Shown here: in pieces, positions 16,828-25,948 of the stretch
How the letters are laid out: the number at the start of each line of letters is the position of its first letter
Position numbering within the stretch: position 1 is the stretch's first letter
DNA from: Lachnospiraceae bacterium
GTDB lineage: Bacteria > Bacillota > Clostridia > Lachnospirales > Lachnospiraceae
NCBI GenBank assembly: GCA_017436305.1
Contig: JAFSDJ010000015.1
Location: 1 to 45,092, forward strand
DNA: 45,092 nucleotides
Direction: 5' to 3'
The notes under the pieces: generated by a model
Told to the model about the DNA's origin: nothing
The model's input: the letters and a program-made list of their open reading frames with translations, nothing else
The model's database searches: none
Translations under genes and position numbers: made by a program

Positions 16828-18315
16828 ATGGACACAGAAGCAAAAAAAGTCGAGAAAAAACCGGTTTCAGAGGAAATTATTTTCAGAAACATGATGATTA
16901 CCGTTTTTGCAGTGGCAACCATTTTTTTCTTGAAAAATATTATCGGTAAGACATGGCAGGGGGCTGTTATTATTGGAGTATGTCTTATTGTTTTCACTGT
17001 TGCTGTATTTCTCATGAAAAAATTTCACATCAATCAAAGGAAACAACAGTTAATAGTGTGTATAGGAATTGTATTTCTTGTATTTTGTATTTCTATTAAC
17101 AGTGGTGCTTTTTATAGCGATGACTTTCCGCTATATCTTGCTGTAATTGGTATTTCCGGACTTTATCTGGTTCCCAAATACACCATTATTCAAACTATAT
17201 TAATTGATATTATACTAATTATATCCTATATTTTACATCCGGAAAAAGCAGATCCCCTCTCCCAGTATATTATGTGCATTGTGGTCTTTACAATTTGCTC
17301 ATATACATTTTATATGGTAATCAAAAGAGGCCGCGCCTATATCGAACTTGGCCATGCAAGGGCCGAAGAAGCAGAGAATCTTTTAGCCGAATTGAAAAAA
17401 GCCGGACATGAGCTAAAGAAAAACTGTGATAATTCTTCAGAGCGAATCACAGAATTAGAAAATGCACATGAACATTTAGCCCGCAATGCTGCCTCTTTAA
17501 TGATTGGTTCAGAGGGTATCAGCTTAGGAACTGTAGAGGTTGCACAGACTTTTCAGGATGTACATACTAAAATGCAGGAAACGGAAAAACACATTGACTC
17601 CCTAAATGTGGAGGTAAAAAAAGTAGAAGATTCCCTTGCTGACAATAAGAAAAATATGGGGGCAATGACAGATGAAATGGAAAATCTGAAAAATATTATT
17701 CTTAATGCAAGTGAAGTATTTAGCTCCCTACAGAAAGAAATACTTGAAATATCACAAGTTACGGAAGAGTTGGCAAAAATTGCAAGTAGTACCAATATGT
17801 TAGCTTTAAATGCTTCTATTGAAGCAGCAAGAGCCGGTCAGATGGGTGCCGGATTTGCCGTTGTAGCTTCCAAGGTTAAAGAACTAGCCGAAGACAGTAA
17901 TAACTGTTCTTCCCAGGTGGTTGCTGTTGTAGACACTATGCAGAAGCGAATTGAGGAAACAACCAGTCAGTTAACAGACAGTACAGAAGCTATTAACCAG
18001 TCAATTGGTTCCCTAATGGGATTTTCTGACGACTTTGATAACCTGACAGCCCGTTTTGTTTCGTTATATCATAATATAGAAGAACAAAACAGTAATGTAC
18101 ATGAAATGGATTCCATAATTGAAAATTTAAAAGGTAAAATTTCTGAAATGGCTAATTCTTCTGAAACAAATCAGAATTCCGTTGCAGTTATTTCCGATAC
18201 CATCAATATTTATAAAGAAAATATGAATATGGTTATTAACGATAACAGAATTATTAACGAAATATCTACTTCCATGCTGGAATTATCCGGCGAACAGGAT
18301 GAGATGGCAAATTAA
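16828..18315 (+). CDS. methyl-accepting chemotaxis-like membrane protein
   Basis: This 495-residue protein has about six membrane helices (residues 22-175) with no large extracytoplasmic sensor and no recognisable HAMP domain. A cytoplasmic coiled coil and an MCP signalling domain follow. The signalling tip SSTNMLALNASIEAARAG, with GFAVVASKVKELAEDS, is a variant of the conserved CheA/CheW-binding hairpin. No che or flagellar gene is in the window, so its output is unknown. It is the only long plus-strand gene in the first 40 kb and has its own promoter and terminator. Confidence 0.85.
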   Translation: MDTEAKKVEKKPVSEEIIFRNMMITVFAVATIFFLKNIIGKTWQGAVIIGVCLIVFTVAVFLMKKFHINQRKQQLIVCIGIVFLVFCISINSGAFYSDDFPLYLAVIGISGLYLVPKYTIIQTILIDIILIISYILHPEKADPLSQYIMCIVVFTICSYTFYMVIKRGRAYIELGHARAEEAENLLAELKKAGHELKKNCDNSSERITELENAHEHLARNAASLMIGSEGISLGTVEVAQTFQDVHTKMQETEKHIDSLNVEVKKVEDSLADNKKNMGAMTDEMENLKNIILNASEVFSSLQKEILEISQVTEELAKIASSTNMLALNASIEAARAGQMGAGFAVVASKVKELAEDSNNCSSQVVAVVDTMQKRIEETTSQLTDSTEAINQSIGSLMGFSDDFDNLTARFVSLYHNIEEQNSNVHEMDSIIENLKGKISEMANSSETNQNSVAVISDTINIYKENMNMVINDNRIINEISTSMLELSGEQDEMAN

Positions 18316-18364
18316 CAGAAAAATAAATAATTCATAGACTTAGCAAAGAAATTTACTATAAAAG

Positions 18365-18405
18365 AAAACTCCAGAATTTTGATTCCGGAGTTTTACTTTT
18401 TTTAT
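18365..18405. terminator. bidirectional terminator between converging genes
   Basis: A stem AAAACTCC(A/G)GAA with its complement (18365-18372 and 18387-18394) has T-rich tracts on both sides. It ends the plus-strand chemoreceptor gene and the minus-strand ABC operon. Confidence 0.85.
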
Positions 18406-18414
18406 TAGATTTTT

Positions 18415-20277
18415 CTACGCACTTTGTTCAAATTGAGAATTATAAAGGTTGGCATAAAAGCCCTCTTTCGCCATTAACTCATCATGGTTACCCTGTTCGA
18501 TGATATCCCCATCCTTCATAACCAGAATTAAATCTGCATTGCGGATTGTAGATAATCGGTGAGCAATAATAAAACTTGTTCTGCCCTCCATTAAGTTATC
18601 CATGGCTTTCTGAATACGGACTTCGGTTCTTGTATCTACACTGCTGGTTGCTTCATCTAAAATAAGCACCTTATTGTCCGCCAAAATTGCTCTTGCGATT
18701 GTAAGAAGCTGCTTCTGCCCCTGGGAAACGTTGGTTGCTTCTTCATTTAATTCCATGTGATAGCCACCCGGTAAGGTCTGAATAAATCTGTGGGCATGGG
18801 CTGCTTTAGCTGCTTCAATTACTTCCTGGTCAGTAGCATCCAGTCTGCCGTAACGGATATTTTCCATAATTGAGCCTTTAAACAGCCATGTATCCTGTAA
18901 TACCATGCCGAAGGCATCTCTCAATTCTGTTCTATCAAAATCTTTTATGTTGTGACCGTCAATTAAAATGGCACCGTCTGTTACATCATAAAAACGCATT
19001 AACAGTTTTACCATCGTGGTTTTTCCAGCTCCGGTAGGTCCAACAATGGCAATTTTCTGTCCTTGTTTTATCTGGGCTGAAAAGTTTTTAATAATGATTT
19101 TTTCCGGATTGTAGCCAAATTTTACATGGTCAAAGGTTACATCTCCTGCTAACTGGGATGCACGAACCGGAGCATGATTTTTGGCGGTCTGTTCTTCTTC
19201 CTCTTCCTCTAAAAATTCAAAAATACGCTCTGCTGCTGCCGCTGTAGACTGAAGCTGGTTGGACACCTGGGCAATCTGGGTAATTGGCTGTGTAAACTGT
19301 CTTACATATTGAATGAAGGACTGAATATCACCTACTTCAATAACCCCTTTAATATTCAAATATCCACCCAGTACTGCCACTGCCACATAGCCAAGGTTTC
19401 CTACAAACCCCATAATTGGCTGGGACATACCGGAAAAAAACTGGGATTTCCACGCAGAATCATATAATTCTTCGTTTACTTTTTCAAATTCTTTTTCGAA
19501 GCTTTCCTCTGCCCCAAATAATTTTACTACCTGGTGTCCACCAAAGGTTTCTTCTATCTGACCATTTACATGACCTAAATATTCCTGCTGTTTTACAAAA
19601 TATTTTTGAGAGCGTTTAATGATAAAACCAATCAGGCCTCCTGAAACAGGTAAAATCAACAGTGCAATCAATGTCATAAGAGGGCTGATGGTTAACATCA
19701 TAACAAGCACACCCAGTAAGGTTGCCACACTACTGATTAACTGGGTAATGGACTGATTTAAAGTCATTCCAAGAGTATCCACATCGTTGGTAATTCTGGA
19801 AAGAATTTCGCCGTATGTTTTCTTGTCATAGTAATTCATTGGAAGCCTGTGAATTTTTTCAGATATTTCTTTTCTTAGACGAAAAGCTGTTTTCTGGGAA
19901 ATTCCAGCCATTACATAACCCTGAATAAAGTTACATAGCGCACTAAATCCATAAAGTGCTAAAAGTATAATTAAAATCTGTCCTATTTTTGTAAAATTAA
20001 TTCCGCTTCCGCCATTAATTTTATCTACAAGACCGTTAAAAATTTCTGTGGTAGCATTACCTAACACCTTTGGACCAATTACGTTAAAGGCAGTACTTGC
20101 TACTGTGAAAAGCATTACGATAATAATGGCAACATGATATTTACTCATGTACTTTATGAGCTTTTGCATAGTACCTTTAAAATCTTTTGCCTTTTCTGCC
20201 GGCATCATGCCGCCCGGACCTCCCGGGCCTTTTCTTGGAGGTCTTTTTATTGTCATATGCTTGTTTTGCTCACTCAT
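18415..20277 (-). CDS. ABC exporter half-transporter, catalytically canonical subunit
   Basis: This type IV ABC exporter (620 residues) has a Gly/Pro/Lys-rich N-terminal tail (about 1-35), six membrane helices (about 45-340) and one nucleotide-binding domain. Walker A is GPTGAGKT (413-420), Walker B ends LILDE with catalytic E542, and the signature is the variant VSQGQ (517-521). It pairs with the adjacent 760-residue subunit, whose stop codon abuts this start (TAAATG). The arrangement resembles BmrCD/YheIH multidrug exporters. The substrate is not known. Confidence 0.93.
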   Translation of the reverse strand: MSEQNKHMTIKRPPRKGPGGPGGMMPAEKAKDFKGTMQKLIKYMSKYHVAIIIVMLFTVASTAFNVIGPKVLGNATTEIFNGLVDKINGGSGINFTKIGQILIILLALYGFSALCNFIQGYVMAGISQKTAFRLRKEISEKIHRLPMNYYDKKTYGEILSRITNDVDTLGMTLNQSITQLISSVATLLGVLVMMLTISPLMTLIALLILPVSGGLIGFIIKRSQKYFVKQQEYLGHVNGQIEETFGGHQVVKLFGAEESFEKEFEKVNEELYDSAWKSQFFSGMSQPIMGFVGNLGYVAVAVLGGYLNIKGVIEVGDIQSFIQYVRQFTQPITQIAQVSNQLQSTAAAAERIFEFLEEEEEEQTAKNHAPVRASQLAGDVTFDHVKFGYNPEKIIIKNFSAQIKQGQKIAIVGPTGAGKTTMVKLLMRFYDVTDGAILIDGHNIKDFDRTELRDAFGMVLQDTWLFKGSIMENIRYGRLDATDQEVIEAAKAAHAHRFIQTLPGGYHMELNEEATNVSQGQKQLLTIARAILADNKVLILDEATSSVDTRTEVRIQKAMDNLMEGRTSFIIAHRLSTIRNADLILVMKDGDIIEQGNHDELMAKEGFYANLYNSQFEQSA

Positions 20278-22560
20278 TTATTTAACCTCCTTTTTTGATT
20301 TTTTTATTTCATTAGTCTTTACTCCTGCCTGTGCTACACTTACGTTCATTTCCGCTTCTGATAACTGGCTGGCAGCTATCTGTCGGTATACCTCGTTGGT
20401 TGCAAGGAGCTCTGAGTGTGTACCTTCTCCAACAATTTTACCATCATCCAGTACAATAATTTTATCTGCATGAAGAATGGTACTGATTCTTTGTGCTACG
20501 ATAATAACAGTAGCATCCTTTGTTTTTTCATTTAATGCTTTTCTAAGTATCTGGTCTGTTTTGTAATCCAGTGCTGAAAAGCTGTCGTCAAATACATAGA
20601 TTTTCGGCTGTTTTGCAATAGCTCTGGCAATGGAAAGTCTCTGTTTCTGGCCTCCTGATACGTTACCACCACCCTGGGCAATGTGTTCCTCATAGGTATT
20701 TGGTTTTGCCATAATAAATTCCTCTGCCTGGGCAATCTTAGCTGCCTCTTCTATCCGGTTAAAAGGAATCTCTTCACTGCCAAATCCAATGTTGCTTTTT
20801 ATGGTACCGGAGAAAAGCATTCCTTTTTGAGGTACATAACCAATCTGTTCTCTTAAATTAGCAATGTCTAACTCTCTTATATCTACTCCGTCAATTTTAA
20901 CTGCACCCTTTGTTACATCATATAATCTGGGTAACAGCTGTACTAAAGTAGATTTACCACAACCGGTACTTCCGATAATAGCAGTTGTTTCTCCCGGATT
21001 AGCTGTAAAATGAATATCCTCTAAAGCATCCTCCTTTGACCCCGGATAAGCAAATGTTACGTGTTCAAAAGATACCTTTCCCTCTATTTCTTTCTCTAGA
21101 ATTTTTGGATTTTCAAGGTTATTGATTTCTGTTTTTGTGTTTAATACTTCATCAATACGAACTGCTGATACCGCTGCTCTTGGAAGCATAACAGAAACCA
21201 TGGTAATCATTAAAAATGACATAACAATCTGCATTGTGTAAGTAATGAAAGCCATCATATCACCAACCTGCAGATTTCCCAAGTCAATTCCTTTGGCTCC
21301 TACCCAGATAATAAGCACTGTAATACCATTCATAATAAACATCATAGTAGGCATCATAAGTGCCATAGTACGATGAGTAAATAACTGGGTTTTCATTAAA
21401 TCAGTGCTGGCATCTTCAAAACGTTTTTCTTCATATTTTTCCCTTCCGAAGGCACGGATAACAGAAATACCGGTAAGTGTTTCTCTGGAAACTAAGTTTA
21501 ATCTGTCCACAAGCTTCTGCATAATCTTAAACTTAGGCATTGCCACAATCATAAGAATTGCTACAAGGGAAAGCACTGCCACAACAGCTACTGCTATAAT
21601 CCAGCTCATCTGGGTTTTGGTCTGTGTCACTTTAACAATACCGCCAATTCCCATAACCGGAGCATATAAAACAATTCTAAATATCATAATTAACACCATT
21701 TGAACCTGCTGAATATCATTGGTACATCTGGTAATTAAAGAAGAAGTGGAAAACTGATTCATTTCTCCATTAGAGAAAGAAATTACTTTCTTGTAAACTT
21801 TATTTCTTAAATCTCTGGATACACCTGCTGATAATCTGGATGATAAAAAGGCAACTGCAATGGCCATAATCATGCCTAAAACGGCAATTCCGAGCATTTC
21901 AAGACCTTTTTCTTTCAGATAATCCATCTGTATTTTATCAACATTCATTCCCATTGCTTCATACTCTGCCATAACAAAAGTAATGGCTGTTGATTCTCCA
22001 ATTAAGTCTGACATATCAGCCATTTTTTCTGAAATCTGATTGGAGATTTCCAGTACCACTTCTTTTGGCATCATGGAAAATGCAGTAAGAATATCAGTAT
22101 CTTCTGGAAGATTCATCTGAGTAATCAATTGCTCTTTCATAGCATCTGCTTCTTCTCCTTGGGAAGTAAACATAGCTAATACTGTTTCTTTTTCTACTAA
22201 AATTTTTTTAAATTCATTGTAGTCTTCCTCTGAAATGTATGTAATTCCATCATCTTTTGAACCCTTTTTCTCTACTTCGTTAGCCACTGCTAACTCGTAA
22301 ACATTTCCGTTTTTTACATAGCTGTTACGAAAGATTTTTTCTTCTTCTGCATCCATAAACATGGCTAACTGTTCAAAGGTTTCTTCTCTCATCCGGTCAG
22401 GTATTGGACTTTCAATACCCTTTGACTGAATACCTACGTCCACAATATCCGAAGTATACTCCGGCAGAGCCAGATCGCAGTTAGCCTGAACAAACAAAAG
22501 AAGCAAAATAACAATCATTACATGCCATGATTTTTTTGCAAACTTTAAAATTCTTATCAT
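20278..22560 (-). CDS. ABC exporter half-transporter with large extracytoplasmic insert and degenerate Walker B
   Basis: This 760-residue partner of the next gene starts at MIRILKFAKKSW, as GAGGAG lies 8 nt before that ATG. An insert of about 180 residues, mostly acidic and helical, separates membrane helix 1 (15-30) from helix 2 (about 222-240) and is probably extracytoplasmic. The nucleotide-binding domain has Walker A GSTGCGKS (530-537) and the canonical signature VSGGQ. Walker B reads VFDDS, so the catalytic Glu is Asp. The degenerate site would pair this Walker B with the partner's VSQGQ, leaving one canonical ATPase site, as in asymmetric heterodimeric exporters. Confidence 0.92.
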   Translation of the reverse strand: MIRILKFAKKSWHVMIVILLLLFVQANCDLALPEYTSDIVDVGIQSKGIESPIPDRMREETFEQLAMFMDAEEEKIFRNSYVKNGNVYELAVANEVEKKGSKDDGITYISEEDYNEFKKILVEKETVLAMFTSQGEEADAMKEQLITQMNLPEDTDILTAFSMMPKEVVLEISNQISEKMADMSDLIGESTAITFVMAEYEAMGMNVDKIQMDYLKEKGLEMLGIAVLGMIMAIAVAFLSSRLSAGVSRDLRNKVYKKVISFSNGEMNQFSTSSLITRCTNDIQQVQMVLIMIFRIVLYAPVMGIGGIVKVTQTKTQMSWIIAVAVVAVLSLVAILMIVAMPKFKIMQKLVDRLNLVSRETLTGISVIRAFGREKYEEKRFEDASTDLMKTQLFTHRTMALMMPTMMFIMNGITVLIIWVGAKGIDLGNLQVGDMMAFITYTMQIVMSFLMITMVSVMLPRAAVSAVRIDEVLNTKTEINNLENPKILEKEIEGKVSFEHVTFAYPGSKEDALEDIHFTANPGETTAIIGSTGCGKSTLVQLLPRLYDVTKGAVKIDGVDIRELDIANLREQIGYVPQKGMLFSGTIKSNIGFGSEEIPFNRIEEAAKIAQAEEFIMAKPNTYEEHIAQGGGNVSGGQKQRLSIARAIAKQPKIYVFDDSFSALDYKTDQILRKALNEKTKDATVIIVAQRISTILHADKIIVLDDGKIVGEGTHSELLATNEVYRQIAASQLSEAEMNVSVAQAGVKTNEIKKSKKEVK

Positions 22561-22644
22561 AATACAATCTCCTCGCTTTAACTGTTCGTTACTGTTCACC
22601 ACCTGACCAGTAACAATTGCTCTATTTAAATCGGCTAATTACTT

Positions 22645-22672
22645 ATTATATGCTTTCACTTTTTAATGACAA
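22645..22672 (-). promoter_or_regulatory. sigma-A-like promoter of the ABC operon
   Basis: -35 TTGTCA (22667-22672) and -10 TATAAT (22645-22650), spacer 16 bp, on the minus strand. The leader of about 80 nt contains repeated GTAAC/GAACAG motifs. Confidence 0.6.
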
Positions 22673-22725
22673 GGACATTTTCTGTTTTTTTAGAAATTTT
22701 TTACTTTTATAGAGACTAATAAAAG

Positions 22726-23388
22726 CTATAGACAGAATAGAACAACTAAAACAAGAAGTACGAAAAGAACAAAAAAAACAGTATATTTTATGTTCTCCTC
22801 TCTTGTATTCCTGGTTTTTCCTTTTGGAACAACAGGCTCTATTTCCATAGCCTGAATCTGCTGTACACATGTTTCCAGCTGTTTTTTTGATGGATTAATT
22901 TTTATATCGTCTTCTATTTCTTCCAGTATTTTTAAATAATTCTGATACTTTGTTATCTGTCTTGCACATTCTGTCTGTTCCATTGCTAATGTAAAAATTC
23001 TATGCTTTTCACAATATTCATTTCCCCAATTTGTCTCAGAATTTTCCAGCCATCTCATGAAAAGCTCCATAATTTTAATAAACAAAGGAATCATAATTGC
23101 CATGTAAACAATTCCATCCAACAGATAAATCAAAGAAAATACACTGGTAACAAAACTATGTCCAATGTTAATTAGAAAGGCAAATACCACTCCCACAATG
23201 AGCAATACTACAAATATGAGCATGTGCGTAATCAGACGTCCCTTGAATAATTCCTGCCTTTTTCTTAAATCTCTCAGTCGGGAAAAATTCTGATTTATGG
23301 TAAATGTCAGGTTTTCTCTTTTAAAACATATTTCATATTCTAATTCATTTAATAATTGTCGATCATCTTTTACTATATTATATTCCAT
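22726..23388 (-). CDS. uncharacterised membrane protein with coiled coil and C-terminal anchor
   Basis: I do not recognise this 220-residue protein. Residues 1-48 are charged and helical. Two membrane helices lie at about 52-75 and 88-108. A charged helical stretch with heptad-like spacing spans 115-195, and a C-terminal hydrophobic segment (about 202-220) would be a tail anchor. AGGA lies 8 nt before the ATG. It may be transcribed separately from the downstream ABC genes, because their promoter follows it. Confidence 0.7.
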   Translation of the reverse strand: MEYNIVKDDRQLLNELEYEICFKRENLTFTINQNFSRLRDLRKRQELFKGRLITHMLIFVVLLIVGVVFAFLINIGHSFVTSVFSLIYLLDGIVYMAIMIPLFIKIMELFMRWLENSETNWGNEYCEKHRIFTLAMEQTECARQITKYQNYLKILEEIEDDIKINPSKKQLETCVQQIQAMEIEPVVPKGKTRNTREENIKYTVFFVLFVLLVLVVLFCL

Positions 23389-23511
23389 GTCATTTTTCCT
23401 ACTATTATATGCTTAGAGTGTCAAAAGCCCTTCTACGACTTGCTGTATGGTCAAATTATACAATCTGACTATTTTAAAAGGTCTATTTGATCCCCCCATC
23501 TCCTATACATT

Positions 23512-23543
23512 GAAAAAAGGTCTAAGAAATTCTCTCAGACCTT
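23512..23543 (-). terminator. terminator of the rubrerythrin gene
   Basis: The stem AAGGTCT/AGACCTT (23517-23523 and 23537-23543) has further pairing in the loop and is followed on the minus strand by six T. Confidence 0.85.
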
Positions 23544-23556
23544 CTCTTTATTCTTT

Positions 23557-24093
23557 TTAGTAATTGGTTGCCTGCTGCTCGAAGTAAGCCTGTGGATGGT
23601 TACATACCGGACATACTTCCGGAGCCTGTTTTCCAAAGTGAAGATGTCCACAGTTAGTACATTTCCAAACAATGTCTCCATCTTTAGAGAATACTACGCC
23701 TTTTTCAATATTATCTAAAAGCTTCAAGTATCTTTCTTCATGCTCTTTTTCAATGGCTGCAACACCTTCAAATAAAGCTGCAATATCATCAAAGCCTTCT
23801 GCTTTTGCTTCTTCTGCAAAGGTTTTGTACATATCTGTCCACTCGTCATGCTCTCCGCTTGCTGCTGCCTTTAAGTTTTCTTCTGTTGTTCCAATTCCCT
23901 GTAGCAGCTTAAACCAGATTTTTGCATGCTCTTTTTCATTGTTCGCAGTTTCTTCAAAAATCTGAGCGATTTGTACATAACCGTCTTTTTTTGCTTTTGA
24001 TGCAAAATAAGAATATTTATTTCTTGCCTGAGATTCTCCAGCGAATGCTGCCCATAAATTTGCTTCTGTTTTTGATCCTTTTAATTCTGCCAT
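23557..24093 (-). CDS. rubrerythrin
   Basis: This anaerobic peroxidase (178 residues) reduces hydrogen peroxide using a diiron site fed by a rubredoxin-type centre. The four-helix ferritin-like domain has E-x2-H type ligands ([19 protein letters not shown]). The C-terminal rubredoxin-like domain has CTNCGH and CPVCNHPQ, both CxxC knuckles present. AAGGAG precedes the ATG. A short hairpin, GTTAGCATAGGCTAAC, lies in its leader at about 24126-24141. It is monocistronic, with its own terminator. Confidence 0.96.
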   Translation of the reverse strand: MAELKGSKTEANLWAAFAGESQARNKYSYFASKAKKDGYVQIAQIFEETANNEKEHAKIWFKLLQGIGTTEENLKAAASGEHDEWTDMYKTFAEEAKAEGFDDIAALFEGVAAIEKEHEERYLKLLDNIEKGVVFSKDGDIVWKCTNCGHLHFGKQAPEVCPVCNHPQAYFEQQATNY

Positions 24094-24169
24094 TTTTTAA
24101 TCTCCTTATCATTTTTATTTTGAAGTTAGCCTATGCTAACTTTTTTACTGTTCGCCACTTTACCAATAT

Positions 24170-24517
24170 CTATTTCTGATTACGAATTTTCTTTAACAGC
24201 TCATCATATTGTCTGTACATTTTCTGCACACCATTTTCCAACAAATAATAATGCATAATATATGGAATAAGCAGTACCAGTATTGCAAAAAACAAGCAAA
24301 TCAATCCCGGTGAGAAAGACACTATTAACATGAAAAAAGTTCCAAACCCCAGCAGTGCAAAAAGAATGGTAACCAGAAGATGAATGAGTCTTTCATGGCT
24401 GAAAAATTGTATCTGAATAAGGTGCTCATCCAAAATCTCCTCATAGGAAAGGCTTGTTTCATTCTTTTCTAAGGTCTTGTCTACGTATTCCATGTAGCTT
24501 AAAATCCGTTTTTTCAT
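24170..24517 (-). CDS. uncharacterised small membrane protein
   Basis: I do not recognise this 115-residue protein. It has a charged N-terminal helix, two adjacent hydrophobic segments (about 46-66 and 70-88) and a basic amphipathic tail. I start at MKKRILSY, where GGGA lies 7 nt upstream. An ATG six codons earlier has no ribosome binding site. Its topology (short loop, cytoplasmic ends) is similar to the 220-residue protein at 22726, but I see no clear sequence similarity. Confidence 0.6.
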   Translation of the reverse strand: MKKRILSYMEYVDKTLEKNETSLSYEEILDEHLIQIQFFSHERLIHLLVTILFALLGFGTFFMLIVSFSPGLICLFFAILVLLIPYIMHYYLLENGVQKMYRQYDELLKKIRNQK

Positions 24518-24615
24518 TTTATCATCCCGTTCCATGATTATGATAGCATTTGATTATCTGCCTGCTAATTGGCTTCGCAAAGCAGAATAATTCTTGAAAT
24601 TACACAGCCTGACAA

Positions 24616-25812
24616 TTATTTTACCAATCTTACAGTCTCTCTTGCAATAGCAAGTTCTTCATTGGTAGGAACTACCATAGCTGTTACCTTTGAATCCGGC
24701 TTAGAAATTATAACTTCCTCGCCTCTTATGCTATTTTTCTCTTTATCTACTTGGATTCCAAGATAACCAAAGTAGCTTAAAACTGCTTCTCTTACACTAA
24801 AGTTGTTCTCTCCTACACCAGCTGTAAAAGCAATCACATCTACGCCATTCATGGCAGCCACATAGGAGCCGATATATTTTGCAACCCGGTAAGAATAGGT
24901 TTCTAAGGTAGCCTTTGCTAACTCATTACCGTCCTCTGCTGCCTGTCCTAAGTCTCTGAAATCACTGGATAACCCACCGGAAAGGCCGTATACACCGGAT
25001 TTTTTATTGCAGATATCAATCATTTCTGCTGCTGTTTTACCTTCTTTTTCACATAAAAAGCTAATAATAGCCGGATCCATATCGCCGGAACGGGTTCCCA
25101 TAATTAGTCCTTCTAAAGGTGTAAGTCCCATAGAGGTATCAACAGACTGTCCTTTATTTACGGCAGTAATGGAAGCTCCATTTCCTAAATGGCATACGAT
25201 AATTTTTAAATCATCTCTGTTTTTTCCTAATATTTCTGCTGCTCTCTTTGATACGAAATCATGGCTTGTTCCATGGAAACCATATCTTCTTACCTTGTAA
25301 TTTTCATAGTATTCATATGGTAATCCATAAAGATAAGCTTTTTTCGGCATAGTCTGATGAAATGCTGTGTCAAACACTGCCACCATAGGAACCTTTGGCA
25401 TGATTTCTTTACATGAATTAATACCAATTAAGTTAGCAGGGTTGTGAAGTGGTGCCAGGTCGTTACATTCTTCAATAGCTTTAATCACTTCCTCATTAAT
25501 CACTACACTGCTTGCAAACCTTTCTCCACCGTGTACAATGCGGTGTCCTACTGCATCTATTTCCTCTAAGGTTTTTACAACTCCAACGTTTTCATCTGTT
25601 AATTTTGCAATAACGTATTTTACAGCATCTGTGTGGTTAGCCATGGCTACCTGCTCCGTCTGCTTTTCTCCGTCCTTTGGCTGGTGGGTGATGGCACTTC
25701 CATCAATACCGATTCTCTCACAAAGTCCCTTTGCCAGCACTTCCTCAGATTCACTGTTAATCAGCTGATATTTTAAAGAAGAGCTGCCACAGTTAATTAC
25801 TAAAATATTCAT
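24616..25812 (-). CDS. ackA: acetate kinase
   Basis: AckA transfers phosphate from acetyl-phosphate to ADP, the energy-conserving last step of acetate fermentation. The 398-residue protein has normal length. The N-terminal [25 protein letters not shown], the nucleotide-binding CHLGNGAS, and FTAGVGENN are family hallmarks. AGAGG lies upstream of the ATG. No phosphotransacetylase gene is adjacent in this window, so pta must lie elsewhere. Confidence 0.98.
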   Translation of the reverse strand: MNILVINCGSSSLKYQLINSESEEVLAKGLCERIGIDGSAITHQPKDGEKQTEQVAMANHTDAVKYVIAKLTDENVGVVKTLEEIDAVGHRIVHGGERFASSVVINEEVIKAIEECNDLAPLHNPANLIGINSCKEIMPKVPMVAVFDTAFHQTMPKKAYLYGLPYEYYENYKVRRYGFHGTSHDFVSKRAAEILGKNRDDLKIIVCHLGNGASITAVNKGQSVDTSMGLTPLEGLIMGTRSGDMDPAIISFLCEKEGKTAAEMIDICNKKSGVYGLSGGLSSDFRDLGQAAEDGNELAKATLETYSYRVAKYIGSYVAAMNGVDVIAFTAGVGENNFSVREAVLSYFGYLGIQVDKEKNSIRGEEVIISKPDSKVTAMVVPTNEELAIARETVRLVK

Positions 25813-25900
25813 GGTATAAGACCTCTTTTCATTGCTTTTTTAATTTCTTTATTATAGCACTGTTAGAATGGTTTTTCCATAGTCAAATCACGTTCATACG

Positions 25901-25925
25901 CAACAAAACAACAAGTGTTTTGTTG
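25901..25925 (-). terminator. hairpin downstream of DUF4173 gene
   Basis: A perfect 10-bp inverted repeat (CAACAAAACA / TGTTTTGTTG, 5-nt loop) lies 24 bp after the DUF4173 stop. It has no U-tract, so terminator function is uncertain. Confidence 0.4.
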
Positions 25926-25948
25926 CTGACTGAGCAGTAACTGGCAGT

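Noticed and set aside
24126-24141. GTTAGC-type palindrome near the rubrerythrin gene as a PerR operator
   Set aside because: It does not match the AT-rich PerR box, and a similar GTTAC/GCTAAC string occurs after the hscC-like stop, so it is more likely an ordinary short hairpin.
25813-25900. TTGACT and TATAAT upstream of ackA as a promoter
   Set aside because: The hexamers are about 24 bp apart, beyond the usual range, and no Spo0A-type context is seen; only the -10 is plausible.
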